DNA of 64,000 nt, from NCBI GenBank assembly GCA_964017155.1, contig OZ024856.1:6987313-7051312 (forward strand), written 5' to 3'. Shown here in pieces: positions 25,171-36,740 of the stretch. The notes under the pieces are model-generated. The model worked only from the letters and a program-made list of their open reading frames with translations. It had not been told where the DNA came from and did no database searches. The stretch comes from Oasisia sp. SBJ-2009. Its lineage: Eukaryota; Annelida; Polychaeta; Sabellida; Siboglinidae. Positions within the stretch are counted from its first letter, which is position 1. Each line of letters opens with the position of its first letter. Position numbers and translations under genes: made by a program.

Positions 25171-28100
25171 TTAACTAATAAATTTCCAGTATATGACACC
25201 TGCAAGTATCGCCAACTCCAGAATGATAATCACCACCAGCACCATCTTGTTTGTCATCACTCTGAAAACAATCAGAAATCTTACTTTACTATAATGTCTT
25301 AGTTTACATTCTATCAGGCATATCCAAAGCAGAACAATAAATGGGTCAATCTTTAAATGTATTATGTCAGAGAGAATTCTACCTGTAATGCTTTAAAATA
25401 AGAAAATTTTAACTTACATTTTTACATACAAAATTAAACAAAAAAGCACCAATAATAATTGTAATTATGAACTCCAACAACGTTAGATATATTTTAAGAA
25501 CAAGGCAAGACTGTTGGTGTTTATGTGGCTTACCTTCGGGCCATGTTGTTTAAAAGCTTTCTGCTCTTAGACAGGTTCTGGTGGGTCTCAACCAGCTGAA
25601 AGTTAGATTCAGAAAGCGTTTGATTATTCTAGTAACTGCATTTGTAAACTAACTTATAAAAAAAGGCATATATGCAACTTTAGATCAGAAATATTCAACA
25701 AATGAACCCAACTAACTAACTTTTGCCATTTTCACACTGAAAAACCTGAGACCTTAAACCTGTTTTTGACATGCAATTCTCCAACAATCTTTGCAATGCT
25801 ATACGTGGGCAAAGCCACTATCGTATATAAGTGAAGTTAAACTGTCTAGTTAAACTACTTGGCTTTGTATCACCACATTATTGCGCGTCTAAGCAGAATT
25901 ATATTCTGCATATATGATGCTTGATAAATAAAATTATTATTAACGTGGAACTTAATAAGTCTACAGAACCTATATCACAACAGATCCAAAACTGAGGCAA
26001 AGTAAACCAGAATCTTAATACAATACGCAGAGTGAAGAACCAGCTATGGCAATTCTGAATATCTTTAGGTTTTATATTTTCAGATGTATTTTAAGTGATG
26101 GGGTGTTTAATCTAGTGATCAGATAAAAAACATTATCACCAATTCTAAAATACTTTACAGCTGACAAAAATGCAACACGCACTCGATCTCTTGTCCTGGT
26201 AAGTGCCTCCCTCTGTTGGCCAAGTTCATCCATTGTTTCTTGTCCAACCTGTTCTGTTTCCAAGGCAACAACATGTGACCTCGCGATGCTGGCACTGGCC
26301 CTGGTCAGGACGTCAGATCCCGCCATTAACCGAGCTCGCTGTATATCCTCTGTCGTCTACAAAACATCCCCAACGTGTCTTCAATGGAAGTATGTATGGA
26401 ATGGATATAATAACTTACAGGGTCCTTACACATCTGGACATTTGAAATTCAAGGCTATTCAAGACTTATCAAGGCTATTTAAAAAAGAAATTCAAGACTG
26501 TTTTAACGACATGTGTATTTTTAAGCACAGTTAATTAAGATAACATTAAATTTTTTACTCAACTAACAAAACAATGGCACTGACCACAATGAAATGCCCA
26601 ATGTGCACAAGTTATTTTTGTGCATAGGCGTTTCCTTTTCTGGCTGTTATTTGTCACAGCAATCGAGTCAAAACAATATTTTATTGACCACATTCAAGAC
26701 TTTTCAAGACTACTTTGTAAAAGTCAAGCATTTCAAGGCCTTGAATTTGGTCCAATCAAATTCAAGGCTTTTCATTCAAAAATGTCAAGGCTCCGTACGG
26801 ATCCTGCTTCTACACTATACAACTTTTTCACATGTGTTGCAATTTGTATTTCTGGGAATATTCTGAAGATAATAACAGATGAAGTGAAGTAATTTTTGTT
26901 TAAAACAATCATCATCTATAGAGACACAGGTTATGGTGAATCATACAATGGTGTATCAGGTGATCCATATGTTATCTGAGAGAGAACGTCAGATCTCCTA
27001 ACTGTATCAACCACAATTAACTATTATCTACTACATTTGTTTCAGTCTGCACACTGTGTTTACATTGTATGGAAATGGAAATGTTCAAGTTAGCCTCATA
27101 CTTCAAATTCGTCAGCCACTCCAAATGCCATGGTGTTGGGGCGGGAGTCTGTGTGTCCAGCCGCCGCTCGCTTCTGAAGTATAAACATAAATGTATTTTC
27201 AACACAGACCCAATTCTGGGTCTGAAATACAATCAATTTAGTACAGATGATACGATACAATATATAAACATACGATACATTATACAAACATAATGGTCTA
27301 CATGGAAGAGTGAAGGAATAGACATACAAAGTGGCATTCTATCTGCAAACACACACATCCACACACACAGTCACATACACACACACACAAAGTGTTTTAT
27401 TACAAAGTTTTATTTGAAATGTTTTCACTTGACAACTTTCTGTTATGAAGATTTTATATCCTCTGCATTACAGAATTAACTTCTGGATATGTTTTCATCA
27501 CCATAACAACCTGCACCAACGAATACTTCATCTACCGAATACCATAACAAACTATAACATTTATCAACGCAGATGTTGTGAGTACCTGATATGTGTGGTG
27601 ATAATGTAATTACATTATTAACTACACCAGTTTGTGCCAAATAGAAATTAGACATCACCATAGCTTTATACAGAGACCCATCCATTGGACGGGTAAAACC
27701 CATTTTGGACAGGTAGAAATATCACTGGACTGGTGGTGGATGGGTCAAAAAAAGGAACAAACAAAACTGTCTTCAGAATTCAAAGATATTATCAGTTATC
27801 CTGCATAAAGCCCTGGAGCCGTATTCATGTCCAGCAGATAAACTACCCAGAGGTAAATGATGTAACCGCCGATAGTAAAAGAATACAGAATCACGTGCCG
27901 TTATCCGGCGGATAGCGTTACCTCCAGGTATGAAGGCTTAACTGGACGACGTGAATACGGCTCCTGGATATCACACGTGTATGTACAACACAGATGTCAG
28001 TGACTATACTCACTGAGTCTTTCTGGATCTGCTCCAGCTCTCTCTTGTGCTGTCGGATCTGAGAGAACATGTGGGATCTGTAGGTGGGAGGAGCCTTTTT

Positions 28101-28445
28101 AACTTCATCCTCAAGTTCTTGAACCTGTAACAGTATCATGTGCATACAACATCATGTACATATAGCATCATGTACATACATCATGTATAATTGTACATAC
28201 AACATCATGTACATACAACATGAACATATAGCATCATGTACATACAACATCATGTACATATAGCATCATGTACATACAACATCATGTACATACAACATGT
28301 ACAATTGTACATACAACATCATGTACATACAACATCATGTACATACAACCCATACATAATCTGTTAGTTGTTAGATTCTTGTTACACAAGTTTGTGAACT
28401 GTCAAAAATGGCAAAATAAAAAATGTAATGTCTTAAATCTGTTCA

Positions 28446-28499
<54 letters not shown>

Positions 28500-31400
28500 C
28501 ATGTATACCTAAGGCTAACTTCCTACATACATATTGTAAACAAATTGCAGGATCTACATAAAAAACTTCACAGCAGTGGAGAAGTTTGTTGGATAAATGA
28601 AACAATGGTTGAAACGTTACATAATACTTACATTGATTTATGGGCTGAATGCTCACCATAAAATATTCCATGATAACGTAAATAATTTATGTAATGTTTA
28701 GATGAGGAGAAGTATAATGTGCGTAGGCCGTGTGCCAAGCATTGTATAAGAAACACACTGTACCCTAAAACAGCCCACTTCCTTACACCAGCACACACCA
28801 TCCCACATCTCTCTCGCTGACTAGTTTGATGGCAATTTGCGAATCACCCGTAGCGGTAGAAATTATTTGTATTCAAGTCAACCCTCAAGGCGACCATTTG
28901 TCATCATTCAAGAGTACATGAAACTTACCATAAGAGTTCCCTCTTCAATGCATCTGTCAATTTCTCTGAGCATGCGCTTTCGTGGCTCTGAAATAGTTTG
29001 CAAGATCTGTTACAAATGTCAAAGTTCCGTGTGGTCTGAGTCCACTAAAAACTTTGTTAACTTTTAATAGCTACTAGGTAGCCATTTGTATGCCATAAAT
29101 TCATAAACGTACGTGGTTGGTACAAACACAATTAATGTGACTGATCCAATGACTCTGATCCACTATGATTGCAGTTTATGTTATGGCCTTTAGGTTAAAT
29201 TGGCATAGTTGACGCCAGAAATTGACAGTAATTGATCACTGCCCAGCAAACAAGGAACCATTTCTGAACCAGTTGGCAGGTGTCATACTGGTTCATAATT
29301 GGTACCGCTCCACCAGTACGTGTTTTCACGTGTATTCACGTGAATACACGTGTTCTGCCTGTTGTCACGAGTTTTGAACGAGTTTGACACGAGTCGTACT
29401 GGGTCAGAACTGGTACGGATTCACTGGTACGTGTCATCACGTGAAAAAACTCGTGATTTCACACACCAAATTTGTCAACAGAATCTGGTGAATTCATGTG
29501 AATTGAACCAGTTGAACTCGTGAAATCACTTACGGAACAGGTGAAATCACGGGTCCTTGTTTGCTGGGTGGAAGAAGAAGATCTACAGACTACATGTGCT
29601 AACAACGCATCATAGACTATCTGGATAATCTTCCAGTTAACTGGCCTAAATTATTAGGGCCTTTTCAAAACGTTTCTACCATCTTTTTTTCGATGGGTAT
29701 GTTATGTTTGGAATGTCATTCTACATCATTTCCGGTACAAAAGTCTGCTATTATTTTTTTAAATTTAGTTTTTTATAAATTTAATGCTGAACACATAGAG
29801 TCAACGTATATAATCCGATGTCAAATAAGCTGATGTCATTGCAGTCCTGATACTTCTGTGATGCGCTAACCGCTAACGCCCTGTGACATCGGCTTATTTA
29901 CGTCGACTCAACAGCATTAATTTGCTATAAAACACAATTAAATAATTCTTACAGGTTCTTACAGGTCCTTTTCTGGCTGAATTAGGCATTTCTGCCTCTT
30001 GTGCCAGCTCTGTCTTGATCATTGATTTGAGACTGTGCGCATGCGTCTAAAGGTGACACAGTCCATAGTTGAGGTGGTGCCGTAAAATCATTTTTTATAG
30101 GATGATTTTTCCATAGTTTATCAAGTCTACCTTCAAATGATTGGACTGATGGAGCATCTACCACAGACTGTGGCAGACTATTCCATACATCAGTAGATCG
30201 GTATACAAATGAATTTTTTCGGATGTTCAATCGGCATCTTTCTTTAAATATTTTTAGGTTGTGCCCTCTCGTTATTGAATCATTATCCCTTAATGTAACA
30301 AAATTTGATGTAACAGTAGAATCATATTTCCCAGTTAATATTTTGTAAATTTCTATCATGTCTCCCCTAAGTCGACGGTATGAAAGAGTTGGTAGCTTTA
30401 ATCTTATTAGACGTTCTTTATAATCCAGTTCCTTATATCCAGGAATTAATTTAGTTGCTCGACGCTGAACATTTTCAAGTGCTGTTATGTGTTTCATTAA
30501 ATATGGACTCCATACCTGGTTTGCATACTCGATATGTGGTCGGACAAGAGACTTAAAAACAGTAGAAAAACACTTATCATCTAGATATTCAAAAGTGCGT
30601 CGAATTATCCCCATCATAGAATTGGCTTTATTAATTTTTTCTGACATATGTGCCTCGAAGTTAAGTGATGAGTCAAAAGTTACTCCAATATCCTTTACTG
30701 TTTCTGCTTTATTAATTGTTTTCTGATCTTTACCCATTGTGTATCCATCATTTCTTATGGAGGAACGTCCAATTCGCATGTTACAACATTTATCAGGATT
30801 AAATTTCAGTAGTGATGTTTCTGACCATTTCTCCGCTGAGGTGAGATCCTTTTGTAGGATGTTGCAGTTATCTTCATTATAAATAGGGTTAAAAAGTTTC
30901 ATATCATCTGCCAATAGGAAAATATGAGAGTTTTTTATAACATCAGGTAGATCATTTATGAAGATAACAAAAAGAAGGGGGCCGATCACAGATCCTTGTG
31001 GTATTCCACTGATCACTTCTTGCCAGTTAGAAAATATGTTGTTAATTCGTATTCGTTGCTTTCTATGTGAAAGTAGATCTATGATACAGTTAATTAGGTT
31101 TCCCTTTATTCCATAGCTCTGGATTTTTTTTATAAGTTTTGAATGTGGGACCTTGTCAAATGCTTTCATAAAATCACAATATATTACATCAATACAGCCT
31201 CCATTGTCCAGCGTTTCAGTCCATATATCTAATACCTTTAATAGTTGAAGTACTGTTGAGCGGCCCTTTACAAAACCAAACTGACATTTACTCAATAGCT
31301 CATTTTCTTTCATATGTACAGTGATGGTGTCTCTAATTATTTCTTCCATTATCTTACCCACTACACTTGTTATACTGACTGGTCGGTAATTTTGAGGTAA

Positions 31401-32258
31401 TGTTTTACTTCCTTTCTTATGGATTGGAGATATGTTAGCCTGTTTCCATTCTTTGGGTAGTTTGCCTGTTGTTAGAGATGTGTTAAAAATAATTGATAAT
31501 GGAATACTGATGCAGTCTGCTAATTCATTTAAGACCCTGGGGTGTATGCCATCAGGTCCAGGTGATTTAAATGTTTTTAGTTTTTTTAGTTTTGCTGCCA
31601 CTACTGATGGGTTAATAGTACACGTTTCAACTGTATTATAACATCTTATAGGTTCCTCAGGAGTTTTCTCTTGTGGTTCAATTGTAAATACTGAAGAGAA
31701 ATAATCAGCCAATAGCTCTGCTTTTTCCGAGTCTGAGTTTGTTAAGTCATCTTTCAAATCAATATAAATAATAATGTCTTCTTTGTTACGGAAGTGATGT
31801 AGAATGACACTCCTAACAATGAAACATATATACATCGCAAAAAGATAGTAAAACTATTTTGAAAAGGCCCTAATAATTTAGGTCAGTTAGCTGGAGTATT
31901 ACCATTATCTGTGAGGGTGATATTTAACCCAACTTTCCCCCTGTACCCCTCCCCAAGTCCCGGGTTTTTCCCCCTCCCAGAAGGAAAGAATTAATCAAGC
32001 AATTATAATAACTGTTACATGTTAAGCACGTAGGCAAATTGGAAACGGGGCGTCCCACTTAATAATGATAAATTAATTGTGCGTGTATGTAAAATGTGGT
32101 ATTTCACCTAGAATTGGCAGTCTAAGTTGTTCGGAATGAATTGAATACCTACCACCCGTAAGACGGATTAGTTGGTTGTTGATTTTACTTCGTAAATCAT
32201 CACACAATGTGTGAAATTCATCTTGTCTGCTCTCAAACACTTCCGAGGACATCACCAT
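25171..32258 (-). CDS. VTI1B: VTI1B-like Qb-SNARE, 7 exons
   Basis: Vesicle SNARE of the late endosome/Golgi fusion machinery. Exons, 5' to 3' on the minus strand: 32258-32153, 28987-28929, 28124-28014, 27173-27102, 26356-26183, 25595-25534, 25261-25171. All phases join, giving 224 aa (human 232). The N-terminal Habc-like part includes SSEVFESRQDEFHTLCDDL, EPRKRMLREID and APPTYRSHMFSQIRQHKREL. The SNARE motif spans about 135-195 (SIARSHVVALETEQVG, then DELGQQREALTRTRDR and NLSKSRKLLNNMARR), with the zero-layer glutamine probably in ELGQQRE. A C-terminal membrane anchor follows at about 200-220 (MVLVVIIILELAILAGVIYW), ending KFIS. The sequence around the loop between Habc and SNARE (KRAAAGHTDSRPNTMAFGV) is less conserved. 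Two ATGs open the first exon; the second (SSEVFE...) aligns best with the human start. Intron 1 (3.2 kb) hosts several transposons. Confidence 0.95.
26418..26806. mobile_element. hAT-like MITE in VTI1B intron 4
   Basis: Ends are CAGGGTCCTTAC on the left and, reverse-complemented, CAGGATCCGTACG on the right. Subterminal inverted copies of AAATTCAAGGC(T) and repeated ATTCAAGACT motifs are present. 389 bp with no coding capacity. I see no perfect 8 bp target duplication. Confidence 0.65.
27811..27968. mobile_element. Palindromic MITE-like element (about 158 bp)
   Basis: Ends pair as GGAGCCGTATTCATG / GTGAATACGGCTCC. The similarity extends inward (TCCAG..., GAGGTAA..., CCGCCGA), so almost the whole element folds on itself. 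It lies in VTI1B intron 3, about 50 bp from exon 3. Confidence 0.7.
28135..28345. repeat. ATCATGTACATACAAC-type minisatellite beside the VTI1B exon 3 acceptor
   Basis: About 15 bp units (ACATCATGTACATAC and ACATCATGTACATATAGC variants) repeat roughly a dozen times. The array begins about 10 bp from the minus-strand acceptor of exon 3, upstream of it in the transcript. Confidence 0.85.
28450..28492. repeat. (TA)n microsatellite in VTI1B intron 2
   Basis: About 43 bp of TA repeats. Confidence 0.95.
29242..29568. mobile_element. MITE with 15 bp perfect terminal inverted repeats (327 bp)
   Basis: The left end CCCAGCAAACAAGGA is perfectly mirrored at 29554-29568. The interior is full of ACGTGT/CACGTG and CGAGTT motifs in both orientations (TTTCACGTGTATTCACGTGA). 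No ORF. No clear target-site duplication, so the superfamily is unassigned. Confidence 0.8.
29612..31918. mobile_element. Long foldback element interrupted by a CR1 insertion
   Basis: The left arm 29612-29815 pairs with 29890-29945 and then with 31766-31918 on the far side of a LINE. Examples: CCTAAATTATTAGGGCCTTT at 29645 against its complement near 31865, GTCATTCTACATCA at about 29718 against the complement near 31795, and CATCGGCTTATTTACGTCGA at 29888 against 29795-29812. Removing the LINE leaves one palindrome of about 470 bp with arms of about 230 bp. It lies in VTI1B intron 1. Confidence 0.8.
29946..31765 (-). mobile_element. CR1-like non-LTR retrotransposon, 5'-truncated but with open RT reading frame
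   Basis: The minus-strand frame (open from 31835 to the stop at 29982) encodes a reverse transcriptase without stops: KSPGPDGIHPRVLNELA, NYRPVSITSVVGKIMEE, QFGFVKGRSTVLQLLKV, YCDFMKAFDKVPHSKL, SGIPQGSVIGPLLFVIFIND, and the active-site region LLADDMKLF. The C-terminal part (RPHIEYANQVWSPY; RRATKLIPGYKEL) is CR1/Jockey-group style. There is no endonuclease domain or ORF1, so it is 5' truncated. The first about 22 codons of the open frame come from the foldback arm, not the LINE. The 3' end has two copies of a 10 bp tail (CCTGTAAGAA on the element strand). AAATAAT at 29940-29946 and 31766-31772 is a possible target duplication. Confidence 0.9.
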
Positions 32259-32731
32259 GAATGCAGAAGCTGCTTAGAATGATACAGTCTACGCCAGGCG
32301 GCGAAATTACTCGTTTTATTCCTCCAGTTCCGCCTACTTTATTTGTTGTTGTTCAGAACTTCTCGCAAGTTGAGGTAAATAAATGGTCCCCGTAGCACGG
32401 TGTCGCGTCGAATATGTGTCCTTATAATGCGTGATTAACCAGATCCGTGAGACGGTGCCACCATTTAGAGTTCTACCAAGGATGCTCCCATGCATTAAAT
32501 ACACACAGGAAAGCTTTAGATAAAATATATAATTTACAATAATACTAATAAAATCATAATAGTAATAATAGCATAACATAAATAAGGAATGTGTAATTAA
32601 AAGGGGCTCTGTATTGGAATTGGCCACCATGGGGCGCTTTGATTTGAGCATGATTACAATCCAGGTCGCTAGGTCAGGCCCCGGTGCCAGCTAGGCGCTT
32701 CCCGGAAATAAACATGGCAACATTTTTATAA
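32259..32731. other. VTI1B upstream region
   Basis: Non-coding flank of the VTI1B start, presumably including its promoter and 5' UTR. I recognise no specific site. It contains a short AT-rich stretch with TAATAATAG repeats. Confidence 0.4.
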
Positions 32732-33054
32732 TTAAAGGACAAAAAAAAGGCTACGGCTTCGTGTCATACACCTAATAGAGTTTATACAAAGTAACAATTT
32801 CCACATATACTCAATTTTTTAACGCCAGCGGTTTACTCAGAATGTGACTTTAAAGTCTAAAATTCTAACGAAATCCACGATGGTCTGGACGCCGCCATAG
32901 GTGAAGGGTTAATTTGGCTTGGCCATTCAGCGCGCGGCATTCTATATCTCGGTCAGCTTCCGGCGACGCTTTTAAGGGTCAACAACTTCGAGTCTTCGAC
33001 AGTTCGTTCAGTTGGCGTGACATCTAGCAGCTGCTTATAGACGTATATCTAAAT

Positions 33055-35326
33055 CTGAAATTCGAAGAGAAGCTATGAACAAAAAATAGCTTTCAACATA
33101 AAACATGACAGCAAGAGTTTTTATGCGTATGTTCGAAGTAAACAGAAAGTTCAAGATAAGGTCGGGCCACTAGAAGGTAGTGATGGAAACATAATAACGG
33201 AGGGATTCTTAATGGCAGAAAACCTAAATGAATACTTTAGTTCGGTGTTTACCAGGGAAGATATTAGTACATTACCAGTACTAGAGACTAAGTTCGAAGG
33301 GAGAGAGTGTGACTATTTAGGACAACTAACTGTAACCCCAAAAATGGTAGGTATGAAAATAAGAGATATGAAGGATAATAAATCACCAGGAGTGGATGGG
33401 ATTCCTCCCAAATTACTACTGGAAATGGTAGAACAAATTAGCATACCACTTGCAACAGTGTTCAATTTGGCATTAGAGGAAGGAGTGGTTCCGGTAGAAT
33501 GGTAAGAAGCAAACATCATACCATTATTTTAAAAAGGATCAAGAAGCAAGTCAGAGAACTATAGACCAGTGAGTTTAACATCGGTGATTTGTAAACTATT
33601 AGAAAGACTAATTAAAGATCACTTGGTTGATTTTCTTGTTAAAAATAAATTGATAAACACATCTCAACATGGGTTTTTAAAAGCGAGGTCATGCTTAACA
33701 AATATGTTATGTTTTTTGGAAGATGTCACAAAGTGGGTAGATGAGGGATCACCAGTAGATATAATCTACTTAGATTTTAAAAAAGCCTTTGACAAAGTGC
33801 CACACCAAAGATTACTACTTAAACTAAAGGCCCATGGCATAGGAAATAGTATGATTAACTGGATAGAAAAATGGCTTATTGATAGAAGACAAAGAGTAGT
33901 AGTTGATGGGGAGGTTTCAAATTGGAAATCTGTTTTGAGTGGAGTACCGCAAGGATCAGTATTGGGACCTATTTTATTCTTAATATATATCAATGATTTG
34001 GATGATGACATAACAAGCAAGGTGTTGAAGTTTGCGGACGACACAAAAGTGTTTAGGAAAATAAAAAGTGATAATAATAATAATAGTAACTTCTTTTGCG
34101 CCAATATCCTCGAAAATCAAGCTCAGTGGCGCGACAAAACCAGGGGATTAATCAATCTCATAATCGAAAGCAATGCGTGAGTCGTCAACGGATGGATGGA
34201 AAAGCTAGGAGGCTAAGGAGGATAGGCAGCATTAAAGAGATAGGTTTTTAGATGTCGGCGGAATGAAACTATATTACCTTGTGATTTAACACTGGCAGGA
34301 AGCGAATTCCACACCGTTGGTGCGGCAACCGAGAAAGCTCGGGTCCCGGCTTTCGTTTTCACCCGAGGGATGTGAAGAGGGTTACTACTGGTTGAGCGTA
34401 GCTGTCTGGAATTTCTTGTTGGAGTTAGCATTGAATTTAGATATGCTGGTTGTGTTGATGCAGATAGACAGCATTTACAAGATGATCTAAATAAGTTGAT
34501 AGAATGGTCTGAGAAATGGCAAATGCTGTTTAACTTTGGAAAGTGTAAGTGCCTCCACACAGGACATGGGAATGAAAATGCACAATATACAATGGGTGGT
34601 AAATACTACTGTAAAGGAAAAGGACTTAGGTTTAACCATTAGTGCTGACATGAAGGTATCAGAGCAGTGTGGAATTGCAGCAGCGAAGGCAAACCAAATT
34701 CTTGGATTAATTAGGCGAAATATAGTATACAAAGAAAAAGAACTAATAATACCGCTTTATAAAACAATAGTTAGGCCTCATTTAGAATATTGTATACAAG
34801 CATGGAGGCCATATCGCAAGAAGGATATTGATATGCTAGAAAGAGTACAAAGGAGAGCAACAAAAATGATACCAAAACTCAGGAATATTAGTTATGAAAT
34901 GCGTCTAAAAGAATGTGGTCTAACAACACTAGAAACCAGAAGATTGAGAGGAGATCAGATTGAGGTTTTTAAAATATTGAATGGGTATGAAAATATTGAC
35001 AGAAATATTTTTTCACGGTCAAGGAAGAGAGAAGGACTAGAGGACATGGAGTTGCATTAGCAAAGAAGCAGTGTAGACTAGATATTAGAAAATTTTCATT
35101 TTCCCAAAGAATAGTAAACGAATGGAACACATTATCAGCTGATTGTGTAGGTGCTAGAAGTGTTAATATGTTTAAAAATAAAATTGACATATACCTAAGA
35201 CGGGCAGGGTATACTTAGATAGATAGGTTGGACTCTCGATAAGCCAAACGGCTTCCTTGTCCACCTGCCATCTAGAGTTGATTCTCTAGGTGGCAATCTT
35301 GTTAAATCTTGTTAAATCTTGTTAAT
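33055..35326 (+). mobile_element. Degenerate CR1-like LINE inside the Kolobok-like element
   Basis: Encodes RT blocks NKSPGVDGIPPKLLLEM, ENYRPVSLTSVICKLLE, HGFLKARSCLTNMLCFLED, YLDFKKAFDKVPHQRLLLKL, SGVPQGSVLGPILFLIYIND and KFADDTKVFRKIKSD, then after an insertion DRQHLQDDLNKLIEWSEKW and RPHLEYCIQAWRPYRKKDI. Broken by in-frame stops near 33505 and 33531, an insertion at 34073, and frameshifts near 34600 and 35060. It ends with three copies of TCTTGTTAAA. A related 3' fragment lies at 20783-21187. The 5' boundary is approximate. Confidence 0.88.
34073..34459 (-). mobile_element. L2-like LINE 3' fragment nested in the CR1 element
   Basis: On the minus strand it encodes a LINE C-terminus (RQLRSTSSNPLHIPRVKT, AFSVAAPTVWNSLPASVK, FRRHLKTYLFNAAYPP, stop) and ends in a TTATTATTA tail at 34073-34086. 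It splits the host CR1 frame exactly between KIKSD and DRQHL. The flanks TGAT (34069-34072) and TTGAT (34455-34459) may be a short target duplication. Confidence 0.82.
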
Positions 35327-35475
35327 TATGCCTTCGTGTTCGGCATACGGTTGCAATAATAGTTATAAAAAAAAACGGTAGTATTGAAGCAATGGATTCA
35401 CGTTGGTGATTTGCGGGCGTACTGTTTGGCACTTTGATCGGTCCATTTTGAGGAGAAATGCTTTGATGTAGACAT
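35327..35475 (+). pseudogene. Degraded THAP zinc-finger remnant of the transposase
   Basis: ATG at 35327 starts MPSCSAYGCNNSYKK, the THAP N-terminal pattern with CxxxxC. A stop follows, and in another frame SVHFEEKCFDVDMYHQLMG matches the later C-x(2)-H part of THAP domains. Frameshifts and stops show it is dead. It begins right after the 3' tail of the CR1 insertion and lies between the Kolobok-like ends. Confidence 0.65.
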
Positions 35476-35813
35476 GTATCATCAGTTGATGGGATGATTT
35501 CAGCGATAACAATAATAGACAACTTTATATTTACCGTCATCAGCATGTTACGCGCGTTGCCGAGTTACAGCCATTTCATGACAACAGCCAAACCCCTTAT
35601 GCAGGGAATCTACGTGGACAGCCTCGATCACCGTCGTGACGTCATTCTTCGTCTAAGATGGGGTAGCGCACAGAATTTGGATGGCTGGGTGTTAAAAAAT
35701 ATTTTTCTGGTAAACCGCTGGCGTTAAAAAATTGAGTATATGTGGAAATTGTTACTTTATATTAACTCTATTAGGTGTATGCCACGTAAAAGTTAACTTT
35801 GTTTGTCCTTTAA

Positions 35814-36740
35814 GGCGCAGTTGCCGTAGGATCATAGAATTTGAGGAAACACTTAAATAACGACAACAGAAAGACTGTAGAAGCTAAAAGAACGAAGACA
35901 TATGGTAGTCGACGTATTTATCTCAGATATGCTTATGATGAATAGGCATGACGACGTCGTATATATCTGGATAAACCCACACGTAGACGTCGTAGTCAGT
36001 TGATATGAGTCTGCCACAGCCTGTTATCTGGTACGTAGGCTACTCGTTATTGTGGCGCTATCGACGTTGACATGTCTTTAACGTGATAGTGGTCAGTGTA
36101 TGTACAAAGGAAAGCAACTGTAGTCAATGTTTCATTCACTTAACAGTGCTAATTACTGAAGAAAAAACACTTGGCACTAGGTAACCCCCATGGCCCTGGC
36201 TGTGACCACATGTTCATACTCATACAATGGATTCACTTACAAAAAAATACTTTTCACATACCATTCTATACCATTAAATGGTACTTGAATTGTCCTATAG
36301 GGGGGTACTATATGGCCAAGGGTATTTTAATGGTATCTGAATGTTTTTTGAATGCTATTTAGGAATCTGTACTGTCCAGTGACTGGACGGTACAAAGATT
36401 CCAAAATATCATTCAATTCCATTCAATACCACTGGACTCCAGTGGTATTGAATGATATTTTAAATTAACGTTGAGAGTACCAATGAGTCCTACTGAAATA
36501 TAATTCAATGGTCCAATGGTACTGTATGATACTGAATGGTATTCAGTGGTAATCAGTGACAATGTCGACAGATCAATAACGTCGTTATTCAAGCTGGAAC
36601 GAAGTTACGCTGTATACTGGTATCCAGATGGCAGTCTTCAGTTACGTTAGAATAGAAGAGTGTAATAATCATTAGCACAGTCACGATCTTCTGAGAGTAA
36701 CATATAGGCATTTTATTATGGACTATCAGGCAACAACAAC
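35814..36740. other. Non-coding segment with palindromes
   Basis: No gene seen. It holds short repeated ATACCATT/AATGGTA motifs (36240-36560) in both orientations and the double hairpin listed separately. Confidence 0.5.
36362..36461. repeat. Two adjacent hairpins
   Basis: 36362-36402: GGAATCTGTACTGTCCAG pairs with CTGGACGGTACAAAGATTCC across 3 nt. 36403-36461: AAAATATCATTCAATTCC... pairs with ...GAATGATATTTT, with CACTGGACTCCAGTG at its apex. Probably parts of a small inverted-repeat element. Confidence 0.75.

Larger units (their letters stand above)
32736..35809. mobile_element. Kolobok-like DNA transposon with TTAA target duplications, disrupted by LINEs
   Basis: Terminal inverted repeats of about 110 bp: 32736-32847 against 35695-35809 (shared ATACACCTAATAGAGTT, AACAATTTCCACATATACTC, AACGCCAGCGGTTTAC). 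The outermost bases are AGGACAAA / TTTGTCCT, flanked by TTAA at 32732-32735 and 35810-35813. TTAA duplications occur for piggyBac and Kolobok. A degraded THAP zinc-finger remnant inside points to Kolobok, whose transposases carry THAP domains (family knowledge). Most of the interior is a CR1 LINE inserted later; little transposase remains, so the copy is inactive. Confidence 0.82.
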
